A DNA stretch of 64,000 bases from Actibacterium atlanticum (GCF_000671395.1 NZ_AQQY01000004.1:124001-188000); one strand, 5' to 3'; positions 34,612 through 45,159 are shown, numbered from the stretch's first letter. Notes: a model not told the origin generated them from the sequence alone. Program-made: numbers and translations.

Positions 34612-35541
34612 TCAGCTTTTCGTCGAAAAATCTGTCCCGGCACTCCAGGACGACAAGTTGAGATTAAACGCCTCTTCAAGGCGCGTGTTTGCCGAGTGAA
34701 ACTCGTGCTTCAGGGCATCAAGGACCGCTTTGTCCCCTTCTGTCGGGCCGGTGGGCTTCGTTGTGTTGAGCCGACGGTACACATCGCGCGCAGCCTGATA
34801 AAGCTTACCCCTCGGCAAGGCGCTTCGAAGCCGAACATTCAGCCGCTGCAATGCCCGGTTTCTGGGCACATATGTTTCGTTTTCCCGCGGGAAGGCATAG
34901 TCATCATAGAAAGAAGCATCTAGGCCAATCCAAGTTGCAACGCGCTTGGTCAACGCCTTTTGATCACGCACCAATTCGTCGAAGGTTGTCACCATGATCC
35001 TGTCAGGCCCAAGGGCTTGTTGCCAGGGCAAAAGCACGTCGACATAGGCCGCATTCGCCAACGCATTCTGGGCAAGCTCATTGCCGTTAAAGTCGTGGCT
35101 ACCCTCTCGAACAGCCTGCAAGAAACTCTCAAAGCTCATATCCGACGGAACCCAGTTCCAGTTGTCGCGAAAGTAGGTGTAGAGCGAGTACACCTGCGCC
35201 ACAGGCTCGCGCAAAACGAAGAGACACTTCGGCCGGCTGGGCAGGTTGGGAATTTCTCGCAGCGCTGTTTGAGAATAAATATACGAAGGCGTGGACTCGA
35301 GGATCACTTTGGGCTCTACGCCCTCAGGAATTTGAAATTGCGCCCTCCACGTGTCTAGTCCTTTAGAAATATGGGCCTCGGGGCGATACATATGGGTATC
35401 AGGGTCAACAAAAAAGTACGTTTCTTTTTCCGTAGAGCCAACTGCGTCAGGATGATCTGCAATCCACTGATGCAAAGAGGAAGTACCCGCTTTGGGGGCT
35501 CCCGCGACAAAGAAATTAGGCAGCCAGGTTTCTCGGGTCAT
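34612..35541 (-). CDS. Sulfotransferase domain protein
   Basis: 309 residues. The 5'-phosphosulfate loop is GAPKAGTSSLHQWI (14-27), then STEKETYFF (KE-x-x-FF motif), and LFVLREPVAQVYSLYTYF for the 3'-phosphate site. It resembles heparan-type N-sulfotransferase domains. The start overlaps the stop of the glycosyltransferase gene (ATGA). It belongs to the four-gene minus-strand unit with the GT4 gene, two other sulfotransferases and the flippase. Confidence 0.9.
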   Translation of the reverse strand: MTRETWLPNFFVAGAPKAGTSSLHQWIADHPDAVGSTEKETYFFVDPDTHMYRPEAHISKGLDTWRAQFQIPEGVEPKVILESTPSYIYSQTALREIPNLPSRPKCLFVLREPVAQVYSLYTYFRDNWNWVPSDMSFESFLQAVREGSHDFNGNELAQNALANAAYVDVLLPWQQALGPDRIMVTTFDELVRDQKALTKRVATWIGLDASFYDDYAFPRENETYVPRNRALQRLNVRLRSALPRGKLYQAARDVYRRLNTTKPTGPTEGDKAVLDALKHEFHSANTRLEEAFNLNLSSWSAGTDFSTKS

Positions 35542-36635
35542 CTAAGCAAACCTCTGAATAGTGATGATATCTCATCCCAGAAGCGGGAAATATTGAAACG
35601 CTCTAGATAGGCCTGTTCGCAGGCCTGCTTCATTTCAGCCAGACTCTCGCGATCGAGCGCCGTTAAAGTTTTGGATAACTCTGTCTGATCCAGCTCAAAG
35701 ATATATCCGGTCTCACCATGTGCGATGAGAGTAGGAAGTGCGCCGATATTGCTTACCACTGCGGGTGTTCCATTGCGCAGGGATTCCGGGACCACAAGCC
35801 CAAACCCCTCCCAACGGGATGGCACTACCAGCGCATCAGCCGAGCGATACCAGTCATCAATTGCGTTACGCTCAACCCAACCTGACAGGCTTGCACCTTC
35901 TGGCAACTCAATCGGCGCGCCATCATCACGCACCGTGGCCCCAACGATATGTAATCGTAAATCTGGCCGAACCTTATGCGCGTCGGCAAAGGCCGCCAAA
36001 AGGATGTCGAGACCTTTCTGGCGGTCAAAACGCCCGACAAACAAAAGATGAATCGCTTCCGGCTCATCGGCAAACAGATCATCCCGCGCACTTTCAGCTG
36101 GCTCTTCGACTGCATTTTCGATGGTGATGTGATGACCCGAATAGCCAAGCTGTCGGGCCAAAGCTTCATCCCCTGTCGACACGTTCACAACCACATCAGC
36201 AAGCCCGCAAAGCTTGCCTTCGATAATTCGCACAATACGGCCTTTCAAGCTGTCCACGCGATAGCGCGAGATCGCCCAGCCATGAGAGCAATACACGGTG
36301 CGAATCTTACGATTGGTTATACGTAACAGAACCAACCCAAAAAGAGCGAAAGTCGAATGAAAAAATACGATCTGAGGTGGGCTGGTGCGGCAACGCCGAA
36401 CGAGCGCCCTCCCGAACTGTACGAGGTTCGAAAGCCCCCGTTTTTTGGCAGGGTATGTTTCTACCTTCGATAACTCTGTAAGCCCATCAACATGGTTTTC
36501 AGGGAGCAAATAGCTTTGCTGCAGGTCATCCGCTACAAGACCAGATAGTGCTCTGAGATAGGTTGCAACCCCTCCAATGGCGGTCTCACTTACATGAAGA
36601 ACCTGAATTGGTTTCAATGAAGTCATGTATTTCAA
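35538..36635 (-). CDS. GT4-family glycosyltransferase
   Basis: 365 residues, GT-B fold. Acceptor-side motif HVSETAIGGVATYLRAL at the start. The donor site is in LLFVGRFDRQKGLDILLAAF and in PSRWEGFGLVVPESLRNGTP (E-x7-E). Two start codons four residues apart (36635 and 36626) are possible. It is the first gene of the minus-strand glycan unit and lies 258 bases from the tRNA-Arg gene. Role: adds a sugar to the repeat unit. Confidence 0.9.
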   Translation of the reverse strand: MKYMTSLKPIQVLHVSETAIGGVATYLRALSGLVADDLQQSYLLPENHVDGLTELSKVETYPAKKRGLSNLVQFGRALVRRCRTSPPQIVFFHSTFALFGLVLLRITNRKIRTVYCSHGWAISRYRVDSLKGRIVRIIEGKLCGLADVVVNVSTGDEALARQLGYSGHHITIENAVEEPAESARDDLFADEPEAIHLLFVGRFDRQKGLDILLAAFADAHKVRPDLRLHIVGATVRDDGAPIELPEGASLSGWVERNAIDDWYRSADALVVPSRWEGFGLVVPESLRNGTPAVVSNIGALPTLIAHGETGYIFELDQTELSKTLTALDRESLAEMKQACEQAYLERFNISRFWDEISSLFRGLLR

Positions 36636-36893
36636 CCTAAATTCGAAAAGCAGTCCTATTCGAAATGTTTAAGCAACTATTTTTGCGCCAGCTTCAACTC
36701 AAATTAGTCGTGTAGCCGGAATTTTTGGATCAGGATGGCAAAGTGCACCCAGTATTAGATTGGCCCCACCTATGTGTGCCAATTTGATGATCACTACATG
36801 ATTGGCTGGGGCGCTCAGAACAAGCCATCAAAGCGGCAATGTGCACGTTTCAATTTAAAGTCTGGTGTTCCAGCCATACTTTTCAGCGAACAA

Positions 36894-36970
36894 TGGCGAC
36901 CCCGGCAGGATTCGAACCTGCAACCTGCCCCTTAGGAGGGGGCTGCTCTATCCAGTTGAGCCACGGGGCC
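36894..36970 (-). tRNA. tRNA-Arg (anticodon CCT)
   Basis: On the minus strand a full cloverleaf is readable: acceptor GGCCCCG paired with CGGGGTC, D-arm GCTC/GAGC, anticodon stem GCCCC/GGGGC with loop CTCCTAA (anticodon CCT, reads AGG), T-arm GCAGG/CCTGC with loop TTCGAAT, and an encoded CCA end. Arg-CCT genes are frequent integration sites for islands, and the glycan locus ends 258 bases away. I found no second copy of the 3' end in the window. Confidence 0.95.
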
Positions 36971-37062
36971 GTTGGCATCTTTGTTGCTGGATTGTCTGTG
37001 GGTTTCAACCCTCTGCGGTGGTGACAAACAGATTGCAATCTGTAAGCTTGTATCCCACCGAC

Positions 37063-37076
37063 TATTAACGCTAACA
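37063..37076. promoter_or_regulatory. Possible LacI-type operator upstream of the regulator gene
   Basis: TATTAACGCTAACA is an imperfect palindrome around a central CG (five of seven half-site positions match), the architecture of LacI/GntR-type operators. It lies 33 bases upstream of the regulator start, which would fit autoregulation. Confidence 0.4.
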
Positions 37077-37108
37077 ATTGATAGACCAATTACGTGGAGG
37101 AGACCCCT

Positions 37109-38143
37109 TTGACTGATACGCAAGCCCCCCGTCAGCGCCGCCCCTTGACCCTTCGCGATGTGTCGGAGGCTTCTGGGGTCAGCGAGATGACGGTTAGTCG
37201 GGTTTTGCGAAACAGGGGGGACGTCAGCCAAGCCACGCGAGAGCGCGTGCAAGAGGCCGCAAAGCGTCTGGGATATGTGCCCAACAAGATTGCAGGCGCG
37301 CTGGCCTCGCAGCGGGTTAACCTTGTGGCGGTGATTATTCCGTCGATGAAGAACATGGTTTTCCCCGAGGTCATGACCGGGATTTCTGAAACACTGGAAA
37401 GTGGTCCGTTACAGCCCGTCGTGGGGATCACCCACTATAAACCCGAACGCGAAGAGGCCGTTCTTTACGAGATGCTATCGTGGCGACCCTCGGGTGTGAT
37501 TATCGCCGGACTGGAACATTCCGATGCGGCACGTGCGATGCTGGCCAATGCCGGCATTCCCATCGTCGAGATCATGGACACCGATGGCGAACCGGTGGAT
37601 TCGGTCGTGGGAATCTCGCATCGCCGCGCAGGCATCGAAATGGCGCAACAGATTTCAGGGGCCGGTTACAAGAAAATCGCTTTCCTGGGCACCAAAATGC
37701 CGTTGGACCACCGCGCCCGCAAACGGTTTGAAGGTCTGACCAATGCGTTGGCCAAGGAAGGCCTAGAGATTTCAGATCAGGAGTTCTACTCGGGCGGGTC
37801 CGCGCTGGAAAAAGGCCGCGAGATGACCGAAGCGGTTCTGAAACGCACCCCGGATATCGACTTTCTGTATTACTCGAACGACATGATCGCCGCGGGTGGC
37901 CTGCTGTACTGCCTGGACAATGGCATCGACGTTCCCGGCCAGGTCGGCATCGCGGGGTTCAATGGCATTGAACTGTTGGACGGGATCAAACCCCAGATCG
38001 CGACGATGGATGCTTGCCGCCGCGAAGTCGGGGCCAAAGCTGCCGAGATCATCGCCAAGTGCACCGAAGCCGGGCAGTCCTTTGCCGGTAAGCGCATCGA
38101 GTTGGAACCGCGCTTGACGATTGGCCAAACCCTGCTGCGGTAA
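37109..38143 (+). CDS. LacI-family transcriptional regulator (GntR/gluconate-operon type)
   Basis: 344 residues from a TTG at 37109, which has GGAGGAG 6 bases upstream; a GTG at 37094 would place that site inside the gene. The N-terminal helix-turn-helix is LRDVSEASGVSEMTVSRVLRN, and the hinge KRLGYVPNKIAGALAS is near residue 65. The sugar-binding domain follows with VVAVIIPSMKN-type start and LYYSNDMIAAGGLLYCLDNG. The pattern fits the gluconate repressor GntR subgroup. No sugar-catabolic gene is adjacent (an RTX gene follows), so its target may be elsewhere. Confidence 0.9.
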   Translation: MTDTQAPRQRRPLTLRDVSEASGVSEMTVSRVLRNRGDVSQATRERVQEAAKRLGYVPNKIAGALASQRVNLVAVIIPSMKNMVFPEVMTGISETLESGPLQPVVGITHYKPEREEAVLYEMLSWRPSGVIIAGLEHSDAARAMLANAGIPIVEIMDTDGEPVDSVVGISHRRAGIEMAQQISGAGYKKIAFLGTKMPLDHRARKRFEGLTNALAKEGLEISDQEFYSGGSALEKGREMTEAVLKRTPDIDFLYYSNDMIAAGGLLYCLDNGIDVPGQVGIAGFNGIELLDGIKPQIATMDACRREVGAKAAEIIAKCTEAGQSFAGKRIELEPRLTIGQTLLR

Positions 38144-38275
38144 ACGCTGCAGGACTTGGTTAATACTTTGAATTGCGCGCAAGCGCCCCTGTCCCGCCAC
38201 AATTTATAAAAGCCAGGTTAATCGCCAACCCAGAGCCTGAGTGCAGTTCTTAATTGCACGAAAGGCCCTGCGGGC

Positions 38276-41200
38276 GTGTCCTACTTCGAGTTTGAAGGCA
38301 ACCTTACGAATGGCGTACTCAGCAATCCGGTCACCGCCGGGCGGCTGGATTTTGGCGTCGACCCCGACAGCGGACAGGTTGTGCTGACCAACAACGCGAC
38401 AGGTCACCGGGTCACCCTGACATTGCGCGAAGGGCGTCTTGCCACTGTCAGCACCGAAAGCTATCCGCCCAGTCTGGGGGACACGACCAGTGTCGTACTG
38501 GATGACCAGATCATGACGCTGGGGGATGACGATATCGCCGCGGTGGCGTCGATGTCTGAAGGGGACAGCCAGACAATCTATGCTGACCGCTCGGGCGAGG
38601 CGGATGACAGGGTTGAAGCGCTGGCAGTGCAAAACGGCGCGGACACGATAATTTACATGTCTGCGACCGATGGCGACGGAATTTCTGCCTATCGCCTTGA
38701 GGACGACGGCTCCCTGACTTTGCTAGAGCACAAACCCGATAACAACTCGATCACTACGCAAGGCGTGACATCACTGGCGCAGGTTAGCGTTGATGGCACA
38801 ACCTATGTCATCGCCGCGTCGGCCGAAGAGGACGGGCTGACCGCCTATCGGGTCAAACAAAACGGCACATTGGCGCAGACCGGAACAATCGTGGCGTCAG
38901 AGGACTTCCCGATCAACGATCCGCAGGCGCTGGAACCTGTCGAAGTCAATGGCACCCAGTATCTGATCGTCGCTTCTTCGGGCTCGTCTTCGTTGACCGT
39001 ATTAGAGATCACGGCGGAGGGAGAGATGATCCCGGTGGACATGGTCATTGATGATCTGGGCACCCGCTTTGCCAACACCACGGTTCTGGAAAGTTTCACC
39101 GTAGACGACCATACGTTCCTTCTGGCTGGCGGCAGTGATGATGGGCTGTCGTTGTTCATCGTACTGCCCGACGGGCGGCTGCTGCATCTGGAAACGTTGG
39201 TGGACACGGCATCCACCAGCCTTTCAAACATCACCGATATCTCGGTTCAGGTCATCAACGGAGAGGTTCAGCTTTTCGTGGTTTCAGGCACCGAAGGGGG
39301 GGTGTCTCAGTTCATATTCGACCCCGGAGAGCTGGGCGACCTTGTCACCACCGGGGTCAATCTGAACGGCACCGCCCGAAACGACGTCCTGAAAGGGGGC
39401 GAAGATGCCAATGTGATTGTCGGAGGCTCGGGCGACGACATTCTGATGGACGGGGCCGGCAGTGACACGTTGGTCGGCGGCGCCGGAGCCGACATTTTTG
39501 TGCTGTCCGATGACGGCGAAGTCGACACCATCACCGACTTTCAGCTTGGCGTAGACTCGATAGATATGTCCGCCTATGGCCTGCTGCATGATGTGTCAGA
39601 TATCCAAATCAGCTCAACCGCGGATGGCGCTGAACTGCGTTTCGGTGATGAAACACTGATCATCATCACCGCGAATGGCACTTCGCTTTCAGCAGAGGAC
39701 TTCACCACGTCAGATGTGATCAACGTTTCGCGCGTTGCCCTGGACCTGGAAATAGACGATCCCCCCCCGCCCCCAGACGGAGAAATCACCGGCACCTCAG
39801 GCAGCGATACCCTGATCGGCAGCAGCGGGGCGGATTCGCTGTTTGGGTTGGGCGGCGGAGATACCTTGCGCGGCGGGGCTGGCGCGGACCTTCTGGACGG
39901 CGGCGCCGGGGTCGACTTCGCAGACTACTCGGATTCTGACTCGGGTCTGACGGCCAGCCTTTCCAATCCGGGGAACAACACAGGGATCGCAACTGGCGAT
40001 AGCTACATCGCCGTCGAAGGGCTGATTGGCAGTTCCTATAGTGACACGTTGGCCGGTGACGGTGGTGACAATGAACTTCGCGGCGGCGCCGGGGATGATA
40101 TGCTGCGCGGCAAAGGGGGGGGCGACATACTGAACGGGGGCGATGGCTTTGATTTCGCCGACTACAGCACCGCGAACTCTGGCGTGGTCGCGAACCTCCA
40201 GAACCCGTCGGCCAACACCAACTGGGCCGCAGGAGACAGCTATTCATCCATTGAGGGTCTGATCGGCAGTAGCCATGACGACACGCTGATCGGGGACTCT
40301 GGCGATAATGAACTTCGCGGCGGGAATGGCGATGACCTCCTGCGCGGAAATGCCGGTGGGGATACGCTGATCGGGGGAAATGGGTTCGACATCGCCGACT
40401 ACAGCAAGGCCACCAAAGAAGTTGTCGCCAGTCTGAGCGATGCATCTGTTAACACCAACGCTGCACAGGGTGACACCTACGCGTCAATCGAAGGACTTAC
40501 CGGCAGCTCTTACAACGATACGCTGATCGGAAACTCGGCCGCTAACACGCTCAATGGTCTTGCGGGCGATGACACTTTGATCGGTGGAGCGGGCGCAGAC
40601 ACGTTAATCGGGGGCGACGGTATCGACACCGCTGACTACAGCAACGCTACTGCCGGGCTGACCGCAAGCTTCGAAATCCCTTCGACCAATACCGGAGACG
40701 CAGCCGGAGACACGTTTGATTCAATCGAAAACCTAACCGGAACGTCGTTCAATGACTCCCTGACCGGCGACGGCGCGAACAATACCATTCTGGGTCTGGC
40801 AGGGGATGATGTGATCCGGGGCAAAGATGGCGCCGACCGGATCGAAGGGGGCGCGGGCAAAGACACGCTGGACGGTGGCGACGACCAAGACACCATCTAT
40901 GGTGGCGATGGTGCGGATCAGATTTCAGGCGGCGACCATGCAGATACCCTTTTCGGGGGCGCCGGGGATGATGTTGTCTCTGGCAACTCTGGCAATGACA
41001 CCATCGACGCAGGTTCCGGCGCTGACACGGTTTATGGCGGCAGCGGAAATGACGTGGTTTACGGCGGCTCGGGTGTGGATTTTGTGCTGGGCGATGCCGG
41101 TGACGACATGGTGAACGGCGGTGCCGGCGGGGATCGAATGATGGGTGGCGCGGGCGCTGACGCCTTTGTATTTGACGAATTTGGCCCCGGGACTTTCGAA

Positions 41201-41383
41201 CTGATCCTTGACTACACGGATGGTGTGGACACCATCCATATGGCGGGCGTTGACAGTATGTCTGACTTCATCACCTTGCCATTGGGAAGCAATCTGGCGC
41301 TGATCTATTGTCAGGGCAGCCTGATTTTGATGTTGGGGGTCGATGGCAAAGATCTGGGCGAAGAGGATTTCGTTTTCTTCTAA
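38276..41383 (+). CDS. Large RTX (haemolysin-type calcium-binding) secreted protein with N-terminal propeller-like part
   Basis: 1035 residues from a GTG start, no Sec signal. Residues about 100-365 form beta-propeller-like blades with a repeated V-x-G-x-x-Y-x-x-x-A-S pattern (for example [20 protein letters not shown]). From about 375 onward GGxGxDxLxGG nonapeptides dominate. In the middle are four 79-residue tandem units (from residue 545), each opening G-x-D-x-ADYS. The C-terminus ([29 protein letters not shown]) is the serralysin-type end recognised by type I secretion. It should fold outside the cell on binding calcium; function (adhesin, matrix or enzyme) unknown. Its stop overlaps the convergent DUF1513 gene. 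No type I transporter genes are nearby. Confidence 0.9.
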   Translation: MSYFEFEGNLTNGVLSNPVTAGRLDFGVDPDSGQVVLTNNATGHRVTLTLREGRLATVSTESYPPSLGDTTSVVLDDQIMTLGDDDIAAVASMSEGDSQTIYADRSGEADDRVEALAVQNGADTIIYMSATDGDGISAYRLEDDGSLTLLEHKPDNNSITTQGVTSLAQVSVDGTTYVIAASAEEDGLTAYRVKQNGTLAQTGTIVASEDFPINDPQALEPVEVNGTQYLIVASSGSSSLTVLEITAEGEMIPVDMVIDDLGTRFANTTVLESFTVDDHTFLLAGGSDDGLSLFIVLPDGRLLHLETLVDTASTSLSNITDISVQVINGEVQLFVVSGTEGGVSQFIFDPGELGDLVTTGVNLNGTARNDVLKGGEDANVIVGGSGDDILMDGAGSDTLVGGAGADIFVLSDDGEVDTITDFQLGVDSIDMSAYGLLHDVSDIQISSTADGAELRFGDETLIIITANGTSLSAEDFTTSDVINVSRVALDLEIDDPPPPPDGEITGTSGSDTLIGSSGADSLFGLGGGDTLRGGAGADLLDGGAGVDFADYSDSDSGLTASLSNPGNNTGIATGDSYIAVEGLIGSSYSDTLAGDGGDNELRGGAGDDMLRGKGGGDILNGGDGFDFADYSTANSGVVANLQNPSANTNWAAGDSYSSIEGLIGSSHDDTLIGDSGDNELRGGNGDDLLRGNAGGDTLIGGNGFDIADYSKATKEVVASLSDASVNTNAAQGDTYASIEGLTGSSYNDTLIGNSAANTLNGLAGDDTLIGGAGADTLIGGDGIDTADYSNATAGLTASFEIPSTNTGDAAGDTFDSIENLTGTSFNDSLTGDGANNTILGLAGDDVIRGKDGADRIEGGAGKDTLDGGDDQDTIYGGDGADQISGGDHADTLFGGAGDDVVSGNSGNDTIDAGSGADTVYGGSGNDVVYGGSGVDFVLGDAGDDMVNGGAGGDRMMGGAGADAFVFDEFGPGTFELILDYTDGVDTIHMAGVDSMSDFITLPLGSNLALIYCQGSLILMLGVDGKDLGEEDFVFF
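39908..40855 (+). repeat. Four tandem 237-base repeats inside the RTX gene
   Basis: Units at 39908-40144, 40145-40381, 40382-40618 and 40619-40855 encode 79-residue modules, each with ADYS, a central GDxYxxIEGLxGSS and two RTX nonapeptides. Units two and one are most alike; unit four has diverged at its end. Confidence 0.85.
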
Positions 41384-42459
41384 GCACGCACCGCAACAAG
41401 GTGATTGTCCCACTGCACCGGAAGCCGACGCGACCATGCGGGGCGAACATCGTTCACTTCAATCACGTCACCCATTCCTGTGGTCGCGGCAAAACCATGC
41501 GCTGCTGGGCCCACACCACAAATATCCCCGCGCGCCATGGCACCAATATAATAACCCCGATCCACGTCGAAAACCTGCAGCATACCCCCCCGGGGGGAGG
41601 TGATCGCAACAAGCGTTCCATCGCGTGTCATCGCAACCGACCCCGCATAGCCGCTCATCTGACGGTGTTGTTCTGGCGGCGCGCTCAGCAAACGGGGATC
41701 GGTCCCGCGCCGATGTAGCGCCAAAAGCGGAGGCGCCAAATCTGCACCCTGCCATTGCATTGCAAAGGCAACCGTCCCGTCTGCCCTCAGCGTCAGGTGG
41801 CGGATAGAATTCTTGTGCATGGCGGTCGGCAATGTGACCTTTTCCAGAAAGCGCCCCGCGGTCGAAACGTAGCTCAGGCTGGGTTCCATGGTGGGAATGT
41901 TCAGCTTGGTGCGCCCACTGTCTGGGTGCGTTTCGATCCCGCCGTTGGCAATGACCAACGTTTCGCCATCAGGCATCAGGCGCAACTCGTGCGGGCCAAT
42001 CCCACCGGTTGCGAACTCGTCTATCCGGCGATAGCCGCTAGCCACGTCCCACACCCCGACCATGCCGCGTACCGCATCAAAGTCGTTTTCCGATGTAAAC
42101 AGCAACGCCCCATCGGCTGAGAACGCGCCATGACCACAAAAGTGCCGCCCAGCGGGGGCATCCAGCTGCACTTCCGCAAGCCCGGAAATACAGTTGATCA
42201 CCATCGCAAAGGTTCCGGGGCGTCGGGCGAAAGCCACCACGTAGGGCTGACTGGGGTGGGTCGCAGCGGCATGACCGCGCGCGGGCAAAGAAATCTGAAA
42301 CAGTGCTTCTGCCTGTTCAGAAAGTCCAATCAGAGCATAGCTGCCATCGGACAGTCGCGCCGCCGAAACATAGGCCGGGCTGCCCGCATCTGCCCAACTG
42401 ATGCGAGGCGCAAGGCCCGCTGCCATCAAGCCTGCCAAAAAGCCACGGCGCGTCGTCAT
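41380..42459 (-). CDS. DUF1513 periplasmic protein
   Basis: 359 residues with a Tat-type signal ([23 protein letters not shown]: twin arginine at 4-5). The rest is a seven-bladed propeller-like DUF1513 domain, with [31 protein letters not shown] as the conserved core. Family genes accompany imelysin and dihaem-oxidoreductase genes in iron-regulated loci (for example the icmP region of Pseudomonas). The start at 42459 is one base beyond the stop of the imelysin gene. Last gene of the iron unit; exact function unknown. Confidence 0.85.
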   Translation of the reverse strand: MTTRRGFLAGLMAAGLAPRISWADAGSPAYVSAARLSDGSYALIGLSEQAEALFQISLPARGHAAATHPSQPYVVAFARRPGTFAMVINCISGLAEVQLDAPAGRHFCGHGAFSADGALLFTSENDFDAVRGMVGVWDVASGYRRIDEFATGGIGPHELRLMPDGETLVIANGGIETHPDSGRTKLNIPTMEPSLSYVSTAGRFLEKVTLPTAMHKNSIRHLTLRADGTVAFAMQWQGADLAPPLLALHRRGTDPRLLSAPPEQHRQMSGYAGSVAMTRDGTLVAITSPRGGMLQVFDVDRGYYIGAMARGDICGVGPAAHGFAATTGMGDVIEVNDVRPAWSRRLPVQWDNHLVAVRA

Positions 42460-42460
42460 C

Positions 42461-43468
42461 TTAATCCCCGTCCAGTGCGTTGAACCCGGTAGAGACCCCC
42501 AAGGCGGGTGCCAACTTTTCAGCCAAGGTATCGCGCAGCGAGTTGATCGCGCTTTGCACCACCTCAACCCGCAGCCGTTTCTGGGGGTCAGCGACCCCAG
42601 CAAAAACAGGGTCATCCAGCGTTTCTGCCAGATCGACAACCCGCGCGTATCCCGTTCCCATTGCCTGCGCGATGTCGACATTGCCTGCCGCCAGCCGCAA
42701 AGCCAGATCTTCGGTGGCGTGGATCGTCACAACAAGATTGTGCAAAGACCTTTCTGAACGCCAGCTTTCAGCACGTTTTGGCCGCGGATGTTCAAAGCTG
42801 CCCAAAGGGCGGCCAAGGCGCGCGTCAGCCGCAACTTGTAATCCGGTCTGCACAGCTTTGTAGAACTGCTGCATGACCTCGGCCTGTGTCCGGTAACTGT
42901 CATTGTCCGGCGCCCGCATCAAAGCGGCATAATGGTTGGTCCAGTCATACAAAATTGCTGCGCTGGTAATGGCAATGTCATCAGCCTGTGCCCGGATCAA
43001 AGCGCATCGATACGCGTCGCCACCCAATTCAAACATCGGGTCGTCAAACAGCATGTATTCCATCGCATAAAAGCCCCGCACCGCGATCGACTGCTCGGCA
43101 AACATCGCAGAGTCATACACCGAGGGATCTGACTGCAGGATCATTCGGGTCAGCGCCTTGGGCCTCTTGCCGCGCGTGTCGGGCCAAAAGGCCAGCGCGA
43201 AAGCTCGGTCATCGGTTTCGCTCGGGCCAAAACGTAGATGCGCAACGCCAAGCCATGCGTCAAAGGCAACGCCCCATGCCTCGCGCAGCGCCTCCGAATT
43301 TGGATCACAAGTGGTCTGCGCAGTTTCAGACAGCGCCTGAGCGGCATCGGATAATTCCGTGAACCCTGACAAGACATGCCCATCAATCACATCCTCAATC
43401 ACCGAAGTCTGCGCCACGGCAACCGGCGCCAGAAGAGCGACCGCCAAGGATATGAACATTGTTCTCAT
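42461..43468 (-). CDS. Imelysin-family periplasmic protein (second copy)
   Basis: 335 residues with signal peptide MRTMFISLAVALLAPVAVAQ. Two bundles of helices of the M75/imelysin fold. The GxHxxE motif of active imelysins appears here only in altered form (GFYAMEYMLF: Tyr instead of His), so it may not bind the same ligand as the copy at 45160-46419. The gene lies between the dihaem and DUF1513 genes, one base after the former. A role in periplasmic iron handling is inferred from family and context. Confidence 0.87.
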   Translation of the reverse strand: MRTMFISLAVALLAPVAVAQTSVIEDVIDGHVLSGFTELSDAAQALSETAQTTCDPNSEALREAWGVAFDAWLGVAHLRFGPSETDDRAFALAFWPDTRGKRPKALTRMILQSDPSVYDSAMFAEQSIAVRGFYAMEYMLFDDPMFELGGDAYRCALIRAQADDIAITSAAILYDWTNHYAALMRAPDNDSYRTQAEVMQQFYKAVQTGLQVAADARLGRPLGSFEHPRPKRAESWRSERSLHNLVVTIHATEDLALRLAAGNVDIAQAMGTGYARVVDLAETLDDPVFAGVADPQKRLRVEVVQSAINSLRDTLAEKLAPALGVSTGFNALDGD

Positions 43469-43469
43469 T

Positions 43470-44999
43470 TCAGAGACTCTCCAAAAAATGGATCAAAGCC
43501 CGACGATCTGCGGCGGGCATTGTGACCACCTTGTCCCGCACAGGCTGCGCTTCACCGCCATGCCAAAGAATTGCTTCGAGCAGCGAACGTGCACGCCCAT
43601 CATGAAGAAAAGCTACGCGCCCGCTAACCTGCTTTGTCAGCCCAATACCCCATAGAGGCGGGGTGCGCCACTCTTTACCGTTGGCACGCGCTTCGGGCCG
43701 ATTGTCGGCCAAACCGTCCCCCATGTCGTGCAGCAAAAGGTCGGTATAGGGCCAGATAAGTTGAAAGCTGTGCTCGGGTCGATCCTTCAGACGGTGGGTC
43801 ACAAACGCCGGGGTGTGGCAGGCTGCGCAACCGGTCCGGTGGAACACCTGCTTGCCCTTCAACACCTGCGGGTCGCCTGGGGTTCGGCGTTCTGGCACCG
43901 CCAAGTTGGCGGTGTAAAAGGTCGTCAAATCCAGGCCGGTGTCGTCCAACTCGTGTTCCCGCACGTCGCCGTCCCCATGGATGGCCCCGCGGCACGCGCC
44001 CTGTGCCGGGGTACAGTCCCCCCAACCGCCCGGAAACAGCGCGGAAGAAATGCCCATGTCCCCGGCAAAGGCCGCGGCGGTTTGTTCCCGCAGGGTGGGC
44101 AGGCCTGCTTTCCATCCGAACCGTCCCAACAAGGGCTGATCAAACTGGCGCGACCAAACGATGTTTGCACGGCCCGAGATACCGTCACCATTGCGATCAT
44201 CTGGGTCCGCATTGGCCAGAATATCCGCTGCCGGAATCGACTCCAGCAAGCCCAGCCCAATCAACTGCGGCGCCATACGGGGGCTGAGCATGGCCTCCGT
44301 GTGCAAGGCTCCATAGGCAAGATCCTTGGCGTTATAGTTTGGTTGGCGCAGTGTCGCTGTTTCGCCCTCAGACAAGGGCACGGTGACCTGTTGATAGGTA
44401 ACTTCCAAACGGTACTCAGCATCATGCGCGGGGTTCGCGAAATCCTGCAGCTGCTCGCCATAGTTTGGATCAGGTCGTGTCGCGATATAGTCTTCGATCT
44501 GGCTAATCTGGTCTTCTGGCCTTCCCGGAATCGAAACCCGCAACACTAGGGATACCGCCCTGTCTTCAGGGCCGTCAGGCGCATGTCCGCGCCCGTCATT
44601 CAGGTGGCATGCATTACATGATCGGGCATTGTAGATCGGCCCCAATCCGTCCGACGCCTTGGTCGACGCCGGAGAAGTCACCCACAACTTTTCGAACATC
44701 GCGTTGCCCAGCTTAAAGGTCAGCCTGTCGTCAGCCTTCATCGAAGCACTGGGTTGCGAAAACGCGTGCTCATCAGAGCGCGCGCGCACTGTGGCGGCTC
44801 CTGCAGTCATAGACTCAAAAGTGGACGGCACTGTGAAATCCGTCGGCGCCTCAAGAACTTTGGTGATACGTGCTGATTCAGCTTCAGTTTTTTGAACAAT
44901 GTTCAAGTACGGTTCATCCGTGACGCCAGCCAGAGCATTGCCCGAGCAGAACAGCATCGCAATAACGCAGGTTGTCTGGATCGATGTAAGATAGTTCAT
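43470..44999 (-). CDS. Di-haem oxidoreductase, DUF1111 (peroxidase-like) family
   Basis: 509 residues with signal peptide MNYLTSIQTTCVIAMLFCSG and cleavage near ALA. Haem sites are CNACH (after YNARS, about residue 120) and CAACH (after HRTG, in the C-terminal third). Also typical are NGDGISGRANIVW and RTPPLWGIGLT. The family is related to MauG/cytochrome c peroxidase and occurs in iron-regulated imelysin loci, where it is thought to act on iron or siderophore redox state in the periplasm. The start at 44999 gives a proper signal peptide; a longer frame to 45218 does not. Confidence 0.88.
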   Translation of the reverse strand: MNYLTSIQTTCVIAMLFCSGNALAGVTDEPYLNIVQKTEAESARITKVLEAPTDFTVPSTFESMTAGAATVRARSDEHAFSQPSASMKADDRLTFKLGNAMFEKLWVTSPASTKASDGLGPIYNARSCNACHLNDGRGHAPDGPEDRAVSLVLRVSIPGRPEDQISQIEDYIATRPDPNYGEQLQDFANPAHDAEYRLEVTYQQVTVPLSEGETATLRQPNYNAKDLAYGALHTEAMLSPRMAPQLIGLGLLESIPAADILANADPDDRNGDGISGRANIVWSRQFDQPLLGRFGWKAGLPTLREQTAAAFAGDMGISSALFPGGWGDCTPAQGACRGAIHGDGDVREHELDDTGLDLTTFYTANLAVPERRTPGDPQVLKGKQVFHRTGCAACHTPAFVTHRLKDRPEHSFQLIWPYTDLLLHDMGDGLADNRPEARANGKEWRTPPLWGIGLTKQVSGRVAFLHDGRARSLLEAILWHGGEAQPVRDKVVTMPAADRRALIHFLESL

Positions 45000-45159
45000 C
45001 GATTGGATGTTCCTTTTGGGTTCGTCTGAACCGTCCCTAACTCTGCCCAGACGACATTTCGGATACCGGGCGCAATCTTCCCAAATCGCCCGGCGTCCTT
45101 TTTTGAAAGCATGTGCAGACCAAGGCAGGCGGTCACCTAACCCGCCCCGGTCACAGGCC

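Noticed and set aside
36894-36970. tRNA-Arg as attachment site of the glycan island
   Set aside because: No integrase and no second copy of the tRNA 3' end were found in the window; kept only as context.
39908-40855. Regular repeats that might suggest a CRISPR array
   Set aside because: The period is 237 bases and in frame inside a protein gene; there are no spacers and no Cas genes.
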